64,000 bases of DNA from Chromobacterium amazonense (GTDB taxonomy: Bacteria > Pseudomonadota > Gammaproteobacteria > Burkholderiales > Chromobacteriaceae): positions 1 to 64,000 of the forward strand of contig NZ_MKCR01000027.1 of assembly GCF_001855565.1 (NCBI RefSeq), in the 5' to 3' direction. The translations under genes were made by a program, and so were the position numbers. Below the pieces are notes generated by a model. The model ran no database searches. It was given only the letters and a program-made list of their open reading frames with translations, and had not been told where the DNA came from. Positions 45,974 through 55,483 of the stretch are shown here, piece after piece; position 1 is the first letter of the stretch; each line of letters starts with the position of its first letter.

Positions 45974-47761
45974 ATGCCTAGCGTTTTCTTCCATTCAGAA
46001 TGGCTGAGCCGATTTTGCTACCGCGGCCTGCGCAGCGGGCGGCCGCTGGTCTTCGCCGCCGCTTTGTTGGCCGCGCCTGCTTTTGCCGCTGTGGATTACA
46101 CGGTGGATATCCAGGCGCCTGGCAATCTGACGTCCTTGCTGCGCGACAATCTGGAGCTGATGACCAGCCAGAAGGATCCGGATATCGACCAGGCCTGGCT
46201 GGAGCAGCTGGTCAAGGGCACGCCGGACGAGGCGAAGAAGCTGCTGGAGACGGAGGGCTATTTCCACGCCAATGTCGAGGCTGCCCTGCAAGACGGCAAC
46301 CGCATCGTGGTCAAGGTGGCGCCGGGCAAGCCGGCGCAGATCACCGACCTGACCATCCGGCTGGATGGCGCCATCCGCCAGCAGGACGATTATCAGCAAC
46401 GTTTTGCCCAGGTGCTGGAAGCGTGGTCCTTGCCGCTGGGCGCGCCCTACCGCCAGGACGACTGGGACGCCAGCAAGCGCGCCATTCTGCGCAAAGTGCA
46501 GGCCGACCGCTTTCCCAGGGCGCGCATCGTCAAGAGCGAGGCCAAGATCGACCCGGCCACCGACAGCGCCGTGCTGGAGGTGACGGTGGACAGCGGCCCG
46601 CTGATCCGCTTTGGCCGGATCAAGGTCAACGGCTTGCAGCGCTATCCTTGGAAGCTGGTGGTGGGCCAGGCCGACTTCAACAATGGCTCGCCATACACCC
46701 AGGACAAGCTGCTGGCGTATCAGGCGGCGTTGGAGCAGTCGCCGCAGTTTTCCTCGGTGATCGTCAGCGCGGATTTCGACCGCATCGTCGACGACAAAGT
46801 GCCGGTCAATGTCGATCTGGTGGAGCTGCCGCGGCAGAAGGCGGAGCTGGGCCTGACCTACGACTCCGACGTCGGCCCCGGCGTCCGCGTCGGCTACGAC
46901 CATTACAATATTTTCAGGCGCGGCTATACCGGTTCGATGCTGATCGACTGGAAGCAAGATCAGCAGTCGGTCAGCTTTGGCCTGGGCTTCCCGCGCCAGC
47001 GCGACGGCTATTCCCACTCCATCACCAGTTCCTTCAAGTCCGAAAACATCCAGGGATTGAAGACCGACACCATCGACGCCGGCGCCTGGCGCGTGCGCAG
47101 TCGCGGCAATATCGAGTCGCGCATGGGCGTGGAGTTTCTGAAGGAAAGCGAAGACGCCGGCGGCGTCACCTCGCGCGACACCCACGTCACCCAGCTGGTG
47201 TATGGCTGGACCCAGCGCGCGGTGGACGACCTGATGCGGCCGCGCAGCGGCTATCTGCTGGATGCGCGGGTTTCCGGCTCGCTGGGCCTGCTGGGTTCGT
47301 CCACTTCCATCGTGCGCGGCTATGGCCGGGCGGTGGGCTACTGGTCGCCTTTCCCCAAGTACGGCACCTTCGTCGGCCGGCTGGAGCTGGGCCAGGTCTG
47401 GGCCAAGGAGGGCGCGCAAGTGCCGTCGGCCCTGCTGTTCCGCGCCGGCGGCGCCAACAGCGTGCGCGGCTACGATTACCAGAGCCTGGGCCTGGCCGGC
47501 CCCAATGGCTCGGTGCTGGGCGGCCGCGTGGTGGCCACCGGCAGCGTCGAATACCAGATTCCGATCAAGCCGGACTGGTACTTCGCGCTGTTCACCGACG
47601 CCGGCAACGCGGCTGATAGCTGGAAAGGCTTCCAGACCATGCACGCCAACGGCGTGGGCGTGCGCTGGATGAGCCCGGTGGCGCCGCTGTCTTTCGATAT
47701 CGCCAAGGCGGAGAGCGACGGCAAGATCCGTTGGAATCTCAGCCTCGGCCTGGCTTTCTAG
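45974..47761 (+). CDS. tamA: Outer-membrane translocation/assembly module protein TamA
   Basis: This protein of about 595 residues belongs to the Omp85 family. A signal sequence (GRPLVFAAALLAAPAFA) is followed by three POTRA-like domains (about 45-270). A 16-strand barrel contains the lid-lock-type motif ALLFRAGGANSVRGYDYQSLG (VRGY/F, about 490-510) and ends in LSLGLAF with C-terminal Phe. It works with TamB to deliver proteins or lipids to the outer membrane. The start could also be ATG 45947. tamB begins 7 nt after its stop. Confidence 0.9.
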   Translation: MPSVFFHSEWLSRFCYRGLRSGRPLVFAAALLAAPAFAAVDYTVDIQAPGNLTSLLRDNLELMTSQKDPDIDQAWLEQLVKGTPDEAKKLLETEGYFHANVEAALQDGNRIVVKVAPGKPAQITDLTIRLDGAIRQQDDYQQRFAQVLEAWSLPLGAPYRQDDWDASKRAILRKVQADRFPRARIVKSEAKIDPATDSAVLEVTVDSGPLIRFGRIKVNGLQRYPWKLVVGQADFNNGSPYTQDKLLAYQAALEQSPQFSSVIVSADFDRIVDDKVPVNVDLVELPRQKAELGLTYDSDVGPGVRVGYDHYNIFRRGYTGSMLIDWKQDQQSVSFGLGFPRQRDGYSHSITSSFKSENIQGLKTDTIDAGAWRVRSRGNIESRMGVEFLKESEDAGGVTSRDTHVTQLVYGWTQRAVDDLMRPRSGYLLDARVSGSLGLLGSSTSIVRGYGRAVGYWSPFPKYGTFVGRLELGQVWAKEGAQVPSALLFRAGGANSVRGYDYQSLGLAGPNGSVLGGRVVATGSVEYQIPIKPDWYFALFTDAGNAADSWKGFQTMHANGVGVRWMSPVAPLSFDIAKAESDGKIRWNLSLGLAF

Positions 47762-47768
47762 ATACCCC

Positions 47769-50700
47769 ATGAGCGAGAACCAGAACCCCCACTCCGAACC
47801 GGCGGCGACGCCGGCTCCGCCAGGCAAGCCGCGGCGCTGGCGTTATGTTTTCGGCGCGCTGGGCGTGCTGTTCGCCCTGCTGCTGGCGGCGCTGGGTTGG
47901 ATCAGCGCCAGCCCGGCCGGCTTCGCCTGGGCCTTGCAGCAGGCAGGCAAGCTCAGCGGCGGCCAGTTCAGCGTGGCGTCGACCCAAGGCGCGCTGTGGC
48001 AGGGCTTTGAGCTGAAAGACCTGCGCTGGCGCAGCGCGGGCGACGATGTCGACATCGAATCGCTGCGGCTGGATTGGCAGCCGGCGGCGCTGTCGCGCGG
48101 CGAAATCAAGATAGACCGCCTGGCTTTGGGTCATGTGCGCGTCAACAGCAAACCGACGCCAGAAAAAAAGCCGACGCCGCTGGAAGCGCCGCATTCCTTG
48201 AAGCTGCCGATCAAAATCACGGTGGGCGAGCTGTCATTGGCCAGCCTGACGCTGGAGCCGGCCCATCTGAGTTTGTACCGGCTGCGCGCCGGCTACGACT
48301 ACGACGGCGCGCGCCACCGCCTGCAGCTGCGCCAGCTGGAGACGCAGTGGGGCGAGGCGCGAGCCGGCCTGACCTTGGCGGCGGCCTCGCCGTTTGCCTT
48401 GTCCGGCGAGCTGCGCGCCAGCGGCAAGCTGGAACAGACGGCGGTGAAAGCGCGGCTGGACCTGTCCGGCAACCTGATCAAGCCGGCTTTCGCCGGCGAA
48501 CTGGACGGCTCCGGCATCAGCGTGGATCTGGCCGGCGCGCTGCAGCCGTTCGATTCCAATCCGTTCAACCGCTTGGCGCGGCTGGACGCCCGCGTCGGCA
48601 ACATCAATCCGCAGGCCATTCTGGCCAGCTGGCCCAAGGCGCGGCTCAGCTTCGCCGTGTTCGCCGAGCCGGATGCCGGCCAGCGCATCAAGGGCGGCCT
48701 GACCCTGGTCAACGCCGAGCCGGGCCCGCTGTCGTCCCACAAGCTGCCCTTGTCCTTGCTGGCCGGCGAATTCCGCGCCGACGAGCAGGCGCTGGAGCTG
48801 TACAACAGCCATGCCGCCTTGGCCGGCGGACAGCTGGGCCTATCCGGCGAACTGAAGCCGGACCACGTCAAGCTGGCCTTCGATCTGGACAAGCTGGCGC
48901 TGCGCCAGCTGCATGCCGACGCGCCGGACGACGCCATCAGCGGCCGCGTCACCATCGAGGGCGCGCCGTCGGCGCCGCGCTTCGCCGCCGCCTTGAAAGG
49001 CAAGCTGCTGCAGGCGAACGCGCTGGCCGAGATCAGCGGCGGCAAGCAGTCGACGCTGCTGCTGAAGAAACTGGAGCTGGGTGCCAATGGCGGCGTCGCC
49101 AGCCTCAACGGCAAGCTGGGCCTGTCCGGCCGTCAGCTGTTCGAGCTGAACGGCAAACTGGAGCGAACCGACCCCGCGCGGCTGCTGCCCAGCCTGCCCA
49201 AGGGCGATTTGAACGCCACGCTGAAAATGGCCGGCCAGCTGGCTGAGCCGATGGAAGTCGGCGCCAAGCTGCAGTTCGCGCCCAGCAAGCTGTCCGGCGC
49301 GCCGTTGTCAGGCAGCGCCAATGTCTTGTTTGGCCAGGAGCGGCTGAAACAGCTGCTGCTGGACCTGAAGCTGGCCGACAACCGCCTGCAGGCCAACGGC
49401 AGTTACGGCGCGACCGGCGACAAGCTGAAGCTGGCGATCAACGCGCCCAATCTGTCCTTGCTGGGGCCGGGCTTCGCCGGCACCGTGCAGGGACAGGGCG
49501 AACTGGCCGGCGTCCCCAAAACCCCGGTGCTGGACGCCAAGCTGCAGGCCGACAGGCTGCGGCTGCCCGGCGGCGTGACGCTGCAGACTCTGCGCTTCGC
49601 CGGCAACATCAAGGCGGACCAGGCCAGTCCATTCCAGCTGAGCCTGGATGTGGCGGCGCTGCAGGCCGGCGATTTGCGCGCCGAGCAGCTGCACGCCCGC
49701 GCCGGCGGCACCCGCGCCCGCCACAGCCTGCAACTGGATGGCCGTTTCCGGCTGGAAGAGCTGGCGTATGGCGTGCAGCTGGCCGCCGCCGGGGGACTGG
49801 GCCACGACAACGGCTGGCAGGGCAGCGTGCAGAAACTGGAGCTGAGCGGCAAGCCTGGCCTCAGCCTGCAGGCGCCGGCCGCCCTGGCCATCGCCGCGGA
49901 CGGCCAGCTCAAGCTCGGCGCCGCCCGCCTGGCCGCGCTCGGCGGCAGCCTGAACATAAGCGATTTCAACCGTCAGCCCAGCGGCGCCTTGTCCAGCCAC
50001 GGCAGCGCGCGCGGCATTCGACTGGCCGAACTGGGGCCGCTGCTGAAGCTGCCGGTGGAGCAGAACCTGCAGTTCGATGCCGACTGGGGGCTGAATCCGT
50101 CCGGCGTCGGCCGGCTGGCGTTGTGGCGCAGCGGCGGCGATGTGCAGCTGCCGCTGGACAAGAACCGCCATGCCGCGCTGGGCCTGAAGACCGCGCGGCT
50201 GGATGCCAGCCTGGACGGCCGCATGCTGGCCTTCAACGTCAATCTGGACAGCCGCTTCGCCCAGGCGCAGGGCCAGGGCAGCCTGCCCTGGAACGGCGGC
50301 CGCATCGACGGGCATACGCCGCTGTCCGGCAATCTCCGCGCCAGCCTGCCGGCCTTGTCCGCGTTGGCGGAGCTGGCGGGTCCGGGCCTGGTGCTGGGCG
50401 GCAAGCTGTCGGCCGATCTGGCGCTGAGCGGCCCCCTGGCCGACCCGCAGGCGCAGGGCGCGATCCGCGGCGAGCAATTGAAGCTGGAAGACCACCGCAC
50501 CGGCATCGCGCTGAGCGATGGCAGCCTGCAGGCCCGGATAGACGGCCGCCGGCTGAGCATGCAGCAGCTGCGCTTCGTCAGCGGCAAGGGCGATGTCACG
50601 GCCAGCGGCTCGCTGGATTTCAGCGACGCCCAGCCCGATGCCCGCGTCAAAGTGGCGCTGCAGCGCTTCAGCGTGTTCGACAAGCCCAACCGCCGGCTGG

Positions 50701-51581
50701 TGGTGTCCGGCCAGAGCGAGCTGGCCTTCGTTGGCGGCAAGCTCTCGCTGACCGGCCGCATCCGCTCTGATCAAGGCCGCGTCGGCTTGCCCAAGCTCGG
50801 CGCGCCGGATCTGGGCGCCGATGTGGTGGTGATCGGCCGCGCGCCGCCGGAGCCGTCCGCCTTCGCCAGCATGCCGCTGACGGTGGCGCTGGACCTGGAC
50901 CTGGGCGAGCGCTTCCGCTTCTCCGGCCAAGGCCTGGATGTCGAACTGTCCGGCCTGGTGCATGTCAGCGCCAATCCGGGCGAGGCGCCGGCGGCCAAGG
51001 GCCAGGTCAAGGTGGACAAGGGCCGTTACAAGGCCTACGGTCAGGATCTGGACATTACTTTTGGCGCCATCACCTTCAATGGTCCCTTGGATAATCCGCT
51101 GCTGAACGTGCAGGCCAAGCGCCGCTTGTCGCCGGTCGGCGCCGGGGTGGAAGTCAGCGGATCGGTGTCCGCACCCAAGGTCCGGCTGATTGCCGATGAG
51201 CCGATGACCGACAAGGACAAGCTGGCCTGGCTGGTGCTGGGTCGGGCCGCCAGCGGCGACCGCGACAACAACGACCTGGCCGCCTCGGCTGGCATGATGC
51301 TGGCCGGCTCGATCAACGACCATATCGGCCTGTTCGACGATCTGGGCGTGTCCAGCCGTCAGGAAAAGACCCTGGCCAACGGCACGGTCAGCCCGGCCGA
51401 GCAGGTGGTGACGGTGGGCCGCCAGCTGACGCGCGAGCTATACCTTGGCTACGAGTACGGCATCAGCAGCGCCGACCAGGCGGTGAAGCTGGCTTACCAG
51501 CTGTCCAAGAGCTGGTCGGTGATTCTGCGCGCCGGCACCGCGCTGTCCACGGAGTCGCGCTACACCGTTCGGTTTGATTGA
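47769..51581 (+). CDS. tamB: Translocation/assembly module protein TamB
   Basis: This 1270-residue AsmA-like protein has a single N-terminal membrane anchor (about residues 26-47). A very long repetitive beta-taco of LxLxG strands spans the periplasm. The C-terminal DUF490 domain contains DLGERFRFSGQGLDVELSGLV, KGQVKVDKGRYKAYGQDLDI and the ending SWSVILRAGTALSTESRYTVRFD. It forms the partner of TamA and is implicated in phospholipid transport to the outer membrane. The last part is AT-poor and unbroken. It is coupled with tamA by 7-nt spacing. Confidence 0.93.
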   Translation: MSENQNPHSEPAATPAPPGKPRRWRYVFGALGVLFALLLAALGWISASPAGFAWALQQAGKLSGGQFSVASTQGALWQGFELKDLRWRSAGDDVDIESLRLDWQPAALSRGEIKIDRLALGHVRVNSKPTPEKKPTPLEAPHSLKLPIKITVGELSLASLTLEPAHLSLYRLRAGYDYDGARHRLQLRQLETQWGEARAGLTLAAASPFALSGELRASGKLEQTAVKARLDLSGNLIKPAFAGELDGSGISVDLAGALQPFDSNPFNRLARLDARVGNINPQAILASWPKARLSFAVFAEPDAGQRIKGGLTLVNAEPGPLSSHKLPLSLLAGEFRADEQALELYNSHAALAGGQLGLSGELKPDHVKLAFDLDKLALRQLHADAPDDAISGRVTIEGAPSAPRFAAALKGKLLQANALAEISGGKQSTLLLKKLELGANGGVASLNGKLGLSGRQLFELNGKLERTDPARLLPSLPKGDLNATLKMAGQLAEPMEVGAKLQFAPSKLSGAPLSGSANVLFGQERLKQLLLDLKLADNRLQANGSYGATGDKLKLAINAPNLSLLGPGFAGTVQGQGELAGVPKTPVLDAKLQADRLRLPGGVTLQTLRFAGNIKADQASPFQLSLDVAALQAGDLRAEQLHARAGGTRARHSLQLDGRFRLEELAYGVQLAAAGGLGHDNGWQGSVQKLELSGKPGLSLQAPAALAIAADGQLKLGAARLAALGGSLNISDFNRQPSGALSSHGSARGIRLAELGPLLKLPVEQNLQFDADWGLNPSGVGRLALWRSGGDVQLPLDKNRHAALGLKTARLDASLDGRMLAFNVNLDSRFAQAQGQGSLPWNGGRIDGHTPLSGNLRASLPALSALAELAGPGLVLGGKLSADLALSGPLADPQAQGAIRGEQLKLEDHRTGIALSDGSLQARIDGRRLSMQQLRFVSGKGDVTASGSLDFSDAQPDARVKVALQRFSVFDKPNRRLVVSGQSELAFVGGKLSLTGRIRSDQGRVGLPKLGAPDLGADVVVIGRAPPEPSAFASMPLTVALDLDLGERFRFSGQGLDVELSGLVHVSANPGEAPAAKGQVKVDKGRYKAYGQDLDITFGAITFNGPLDNPLLNVQAKRRLSPVGAGVEVSGSVSAPKVRLIADEPMTDKDKLAWLVLGRAASGDRDNNDLAASAGMMLAGSINDHIGLFDDLGVSSRQEKTLANGTVSPAEQVVTVGRQLTRELYLGYEYGISSADQAVKLAYQLSKSWSVILRAGTALSTESRYTVRFD

Positions 51582-51649
51582 GAATAATCTGTTATCCTAT
51601 TGTCATCGTAAGATGTTATCATCTGAAATGATTTTGGTTCGCTTTAAAC

Positions 51650-51722
51650 CTTGGAGCCTGTTCAAAGTTCGCCGCGTATCCGGCTAGCGTCGCACGGAAA
51701 ATGACTTTGGACAGGCTCCAAG
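51650..51722. mobile_element. 73-bp palindromic mini-element with IS5-like ends
   Basis: CTTGGAGCCTGTTCAAAGT at the left and ACTTTGGACAGGCTCCAAG at the right are inverted repeats of 19 bp with one mismatch, around a 35-nt centre. GAGCCTGTTCAAAGT resembles the terminal repeats of many IS5-family insertion sequences. This could be a deletion remnant or tiny MITE; alternatively it is the tamB terminator hairpin without a T-run. The AT-rich stretch 51582-51649 holds a small AGATG/CATCT hairpin and no gene. Confidence 0.5.
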
Positions 51723-51737
51723 CGCTTGGCTAAATCA

Positions 51738-51758
51738 GGCCGCGAGGCGGCCTTTTTT
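51738..51758 (+). terminator. Rho-independent terminator upstream of the efflux operon
   Basis: AGGCCGC, GAG, GCGGCCT followed by TTTTTT. It closes the tamA-tamB unit 24 nt before the efflux operon start, so the latter's promoter must overlap or lie upstream of it. Confidence 0.8.
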
Positions 51759-51781
51759 ACGGATGGTTCCCGGTGCGAACG

Positions 51782-53224
51782 ATGCATAGGTTTTACGTGG
51801 CGGTATCGTGCCTGCTGGCCGCGGCGCTGGCGGGCTGCGCCAGCCCCGGCGACAACGGGCCGCGCGCGCGGCTGCTGGATCCGAACAGCCTGGAAGCGGG
51901 CGCGGCCATCGCCGCCGCCGCGGACAAGGCCGGCTGGCCGCGCGACGACTGGTGGCGCGCGCTGAACGACGCGCAGCTCGATGAGCTGGTCGCCGCCGGG
52001 CTGGCCGGCAACCCCAATCTGCAAGCGGCCCAGGCCCGGCTGGCCCAGGCCAAGGCCCTGGCCGGCGTAGCCGAATCCGCCACGCTGCCGCAGGCCAACG
52101 CCGAGCTGACATTCACCCGCCAGCGCTATTCCGAACAAGATTTCATTCCCCCGCCCGAAGCCGGCAATTATTCCTGGTACAACCACGCCACGCTGAATGC
52201 CGGCTACGACCTCGACCTATGGGGCCGCCAGCGCGCCGCGCTGGCCGCCGCGCTGGACCAGGCGGAAGTGTGGGCGGCCGAGGCGCAGCTGGCGCGGCTG
52301 AACCTGGCCACGGCCATCGTGCGCGATTACGCCCAGCTGGCGGTGCAATACGAGGTCAAAGACCTGTTGCGCGACAGCCTGGCGCAGCGCGAGCGTTTTC
52401 TGCTGCTGTCGAAGAAGCGCAAGGCGGCCGGTTTGGGCACCGAGGCCGAGGTGGTGCTGAACGAGTCGCGCCTGCCCGCCCTGCGCAACCAGATCGAACA
52501 GGTGGACGAGAATATTTCGCTGCTGGGCAAGCAGCTGGCGGCGCTGGCCGGCAAAGGGCCAGGGGCGGGGGAGGCGCTGCGGCGTCCCGCGCTGCGGCTG
52601 GGCCAGCATCAGGCCGCGATTCCGTCGGCGCTGCCGGCCGAGCTGATAGGCCGCCGGCCCGACGTGGTGGCCAAGCGCTGGCAGGCGGAGGCGGAGGCGA
52701 AGAAGATAGATGCCGCCCGCGCCGCCTTCTACCCGAATATCGATTTGCAGGCTTTCATCGGCTTCCAGTCCAAAGGCTTCGACAACTTCCCGTCCGCGGC
52801 CACCGCGGTGCGCGGCGTCGGGCCGGCCATCACCCTGCCCATTTTCGAGGGCGGCCGGCTGCGCAGCCAGCTCGGCGCCCAGGCGGCGGCTTATGACGCG
52901 GCAGTGGCGGGCTACAACGCCAGCGTGGTGCATGCCTTGAACGAGGTGGCGGCCAGCGTGGTGCGTTCGCGCTCGCTGGCCGAGCAGCAGAAGCAGGCCG
53001 AACAGGCCCGCGCCAGCGCCGAGCGCGCGCTGAGGCTGGCGCAGCAGGGCTTCCGCGCCGGCCTGTCCGAGCAGGACGGCGTGCTGTCGGCGCGGCTGTC
53101 GCTGCTGGATGCCCGGCAGCAGCTGGTGCGCATCCACGGCGAGCGGCTGGACAGCTACGCCGCGCTGATGAGCGCGCTGGGCGGCGGCGTGGCCGTTCAC
53201 GGCCCGCAAGGGCAGGGCCGATGA
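51782..53224 (+). CDS. Outer-membrane efflux lipoprotein, NodT/OprM family
   Basis: This 480-residue TolC-like channel has a lipoprotein signal (VSCLLAAALAGC, Cys about residue 19). Two repeats of the outer-membrane factor domain contain LDLWGRQRAALAAALDQAEVWAAEAQLARLNLATAIVRDYAQLAVQY and PAELIGRRPDVVAKRWQAEAEAKKIDAARAAFYPNIDLQAFIGF, then FEGGRLRSQLGAQAAAYDAAVAGYNASVVHALNEVA. It provides the outer-membrane exit for the following FUSC-HlyD pump. It overlaps the FUSC gene by 4 bp. Confidence 0.92.
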   Translation: MHRFYVAVSCLLAAALAGCASPGDNGPRARLLDPNSLEAGAAIAAAADKAGWPRDDWWRALNDAQLDELVAAGLAGNPNLQAAQARLAQAKALAGVAESATLPQANAELTFTRQRYSEQDFIPPPEAGNYSWYNHATLNAGYDLDLWGRQRAALAAALDQAEVWAAEAQLARLNLATAIVRDYAQLAVQYEVKDLLRDSLAQRERFLLLSKKRKAAGLGTEAEVVLNESRLPALRNQIEQVDENISLLGKQLAALAGKGPGAGEALRRPALRLGQHQAAIPSALPAELIGRRPDVVAKRWQAEAEAKKIDAARAAFYPNIDLQAFIGFQSKGFDNFPSAATAVRGVGPAITLPIFEGGRLRSQLGAQAAAYDAAVAGYNASVVHALNEVAASVVRSRSLAEQQKQAEQARASAERALRLAQQGFRAGLSEQDGVLSARLSLLDARQQLVRIHGERLDSYAALMSALGGGVAVHGPQGQGR

Positions 53225-55134
53225 GCGGGGGCCTCGCCGCGGCCGGGCGGCGCATCGCCGCCGACTGGCTGTCGAGCGAGGGCGAGAACTGGAGCTTCGT
53301 CGCCAAGACGCTGCTGGCCGCCTTCATGGCCTTGTGGATCGCGTTCCGCCTGGGTTTCGATTCGCCCAGTTCGGCCATGGTGTCGGTGTTCATCGTCGCC
53401 TTCCCGCGCAGCGGCGCGGTGCTGGAAAAAAGCGTGTACCGGATACTGGGCACGATGGTCGGCAGCGTGGCGGCATTGGCCCTGGCCGGCCTGTTCGACG
53501 GCCAGCCGGTGCTGATGCTGATCAGCCTGGCGCTGTGGGTGGGCGTCTGCACCAGCGGCGCCACCTTGTACCGCGACTCCCGCTCCTACGCCTTCGTCTT
53601 GTCCGGCTACACCGCCTGCATCATCGGCCTGCCGGCGTTGAACCACCCTCTGGCCATCTTCAATCTGGCGGTGACGCGGGTGTCGGAAATCTCGCTGGGC
53701 ATTCTGTGCTGCGCCCTGGTCAACGACTTCATCCTGCCCAAGCGCCAGGCCGAGATCGTGGTGCGCACCGTGCGCGCCCGCTATCAGGGTTTCGTGCTGC
53801 TGTGCCAGCAGGCGCTGGCGCAAAAGCTGGACAAGGCCACGCTGGAGGCGACGCAGCTGCGCTTCGCCGCCGACATCGCCGCGCTGGAGGCCGGCCGCGC
53901 CGCGGCGTTCTTTGAGGCAGGCACGGTGCGCGCCCGTAGCAACCAGCTGCATGCTTTCAACGCCACCTTCATGGCGGCGTTGACGACTTTCCACACCCTG
54001 CACCGGCAGATGCAGCGGCTGCGTGCCGATGCGGCCTCGCCGCTGCCGGCGCTGCTGTATCCGCTGTTCGGCCAAGCCGCGGCCGCGCTGGAGCTGGACG
54101 AAGGCCCGGCGCGCACCGCGCAGGAAGCCGGCGAGACGCTGCGCAAGCTGGAAGCGATGCGGCCGGCGCTGGCGCGCGCACTGGAGACGGCGCGCGAAAC
54201 CTTGCTGGCGATGCCGCACGACGAGATGCGGCGCATCGAGTTTGACACCGCCGCCGAGCTGCTGCTGCGTTTCGTCGACGAAATGCTGACTTTCACAGCC
54301 GTTTACCATGGCCTGCGACAGCGCAATCCGCTGCAGGTGGAGGCATTGGCCTATTCGCCGCGCACGCCGTCCGCCATCGCCCTGGCCAGCGGGGGCCGCG
54401 CCGCGCTGACCTTGCTGACGCTGTCACTGGCCTGGTACTGGCTGGCCTGGCCCAGCGCGCTGGGCGCGGTGCTGCTGGCCACTATCTTCTGCGGACTCGC
54501 CTCGTCGTCGCCGCGGCCGACGCTGATGGTGAAGCAGATCATGATCGGCTTTGCCGTCGGCACGCCGCTGGCCTATGTCTGCGCCTTCATGCTGCTGAAC
54601 CAGGCGGAAGGCTTCCCGCAACTGGTGCTGGCGATGGCGCCGTTCCTGGCTTTGGGATGCTATCTGAAGTGCCTGCCCAAGACCGCGGGCATCGGCAGCG
54701 GCATCGTGCTGCTGATGGCGCAGGCAGTCAATCCGGAAAACATGATGCGCTACGACGTGGCCGGCTTCTTCAACGACGGCATCGCCCGCCTGCTGGGGCT
54801 GGCGCTGGCGGCGCTGTTCTTCGTGCTGGTGCTGCCGGAACACACCATGGGTTCGCGCCGCCACATCGCCGCCGTGCTGTGGCGCGAGGCCCGCGCCACC
54901 TGCCGCGCCGCCTTGCCGCACCTGAAGCAGCGTTTCGGCAACCGCGTGCGCGACCTGATGAACCAATTGAATGCCGCCCCTGGGCCGCGCGACGACCCGG
55001 CGCGCCAAGCCACCGTCAGCCAGGCCATCACGCTGCTGGAGCTGGGCCTGGCCATCGTCGACCTGCGCGAGTTGGCGGCGGACGCGCACGCGTCGGCGCG
55101 GCGCTGGCCGCCTTACGCGCCGGCGGCCCTGTGA
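53221..55134 (+). CDS. FUSC-family inner-membrane efflux protein (AaeB-like)
   Basis: This 637-residue protein has two clusters of five to six transmembrane helices (about 25-165 and 380-530) separated by a cytoplasmic helical region, the layout of AaeB/YccS. FIVAFPRSGAVLEKSVYRILGTMVGS is the fusaric-acid-resistance signature. Family members export aromatic acids such as p-hydroxybenzoate or fusaric acid. A 46-codon frame in a different phase follows its stop and may be its frameshifted tail. Neighbouring NodT, DUF1656 and HlyD genes complete the pump. Confidence 0.9.
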   Translation: MSGGLAAAGRRIAADWLSSEGENWSFVAKTLLAAFMALWIAFRLGFDSPSSAMVSVFIVAFPRSGAVLEKSVYRILGTMVGSVAALALAGLFDGQPVLMLISLALWVGVCTSGATLYRDSRSYAFVLSGYTACIIGLPALNHPLAIFNLAVTRVSEISLGILCCALVNDFILPKRQAEIVVRTVRARYQGFVLLCQQALAQKLDKATLEATQLRFAADIAALEAGRAAAFFEAGTVRARSNQLHAFNATFMAALTTFHTLHRQMQRLRADAASPLPALLYPLFGQAAAALELDEGPARTAQEAGETLRKLEAMRPALARALETARETLLAMPHDEMRRIEFDTAAELLLRFVDEMLTFTAVYHGLRQRNPLQVEALAYSPRTPSAIALASGGRAALTLLTLSLAWYWLAWPSALGAVLLATIFCGLASSSPRPTLMVKQIMIGFAVGTPLAYVCAFMLLNQAEGFPQLVLAMAPFLALGCYLKCLPKTAGIGSGIVLLMAQAVNPENMMRYDVAGFFNDGIARLLGLALAALFFVLVLPEHTMGSRRHIAAVLWREARATCRAALPHLKQRFGNRVRDLMNQLNAAPGPRDDPARQATVSQAITLLELGLAIVDLRELAADAHASARRWPPYAPAAL

Positions 55135-55271
55135 TACGCGAGCGGCTGGCTGTGGCTTTGCCGGACGAGGCGGCGCGGCTCAAGCGCATGCTGGCCACGC
55201 TGCACCTGATTCACACCTCGCTGCTGGACGCCCTGCCGCAGCCGGATACCGGAGACAAGCATGCCGCGTGA
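55131..55271 (+). CDS. Small ORF after FUSC gene (coupled peptide or frameshifted tail)
   Basis: This 46-codon frame starts at a GTG overlapping the FUSC stop (GTGA): VIRERLAVALPDEAARLKRM, then LATLHLIHTSLLDALPQPDTGDKHAA. It overlaps the DUF1656 start by 11 bp. It is helical and protein-like. It may be a real coupled microprotein, or the C-terminal tail of FUSC reached by a frameshift. No family is recognised. Confidence 0.4.
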   Translation: MIRERLAVALPDEAARLKRMLATLHLIHTSLLDALPQPDTGDKHAA

Positions 55272-55461
55272 AATCGCCGTATACGGCATTTTGCTGCCCA
55301 CCCTGTTGCCGCTGTTCGTGCTCAGCCTGCTGTTGCAGGCCGGCGTGGACTGGCTGCTGGGCAAATTGGGCGTTTACGAGCACGTCTGGCACCCGGCGCT
55401 GTTCCGCTGGTGCCTGCTGGCCGTGATTTTCGGCGGCCTCGCGCTGCCGCTCTACCATTGA
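55261..55461 (+). CDS. DUF1656 small membrane protein
   Basis: This 66-residue protein has two transmembrane helices and the DUF1656 pattern: EIAVYGILLPTLLPLFVLSLLLQ, then LLGKLGVYEHVWHPALFRWCLLAVIFGGL (YxxVWHPALF). It almost always sits between a FUSC permease and an HlyD adaptor, as here (AaeX-like), and its biochemical role is unclear. Confidence 0.92.
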   Translation: MPREIAVYGILLPTLLPLFVLSLLLQAGVDWLLGKLGVYEHVWHPALFRWCLLAVIFGGLALPLYH

Positions 55462-55483
55462 AACCGATTCCTGGACTTACGCC

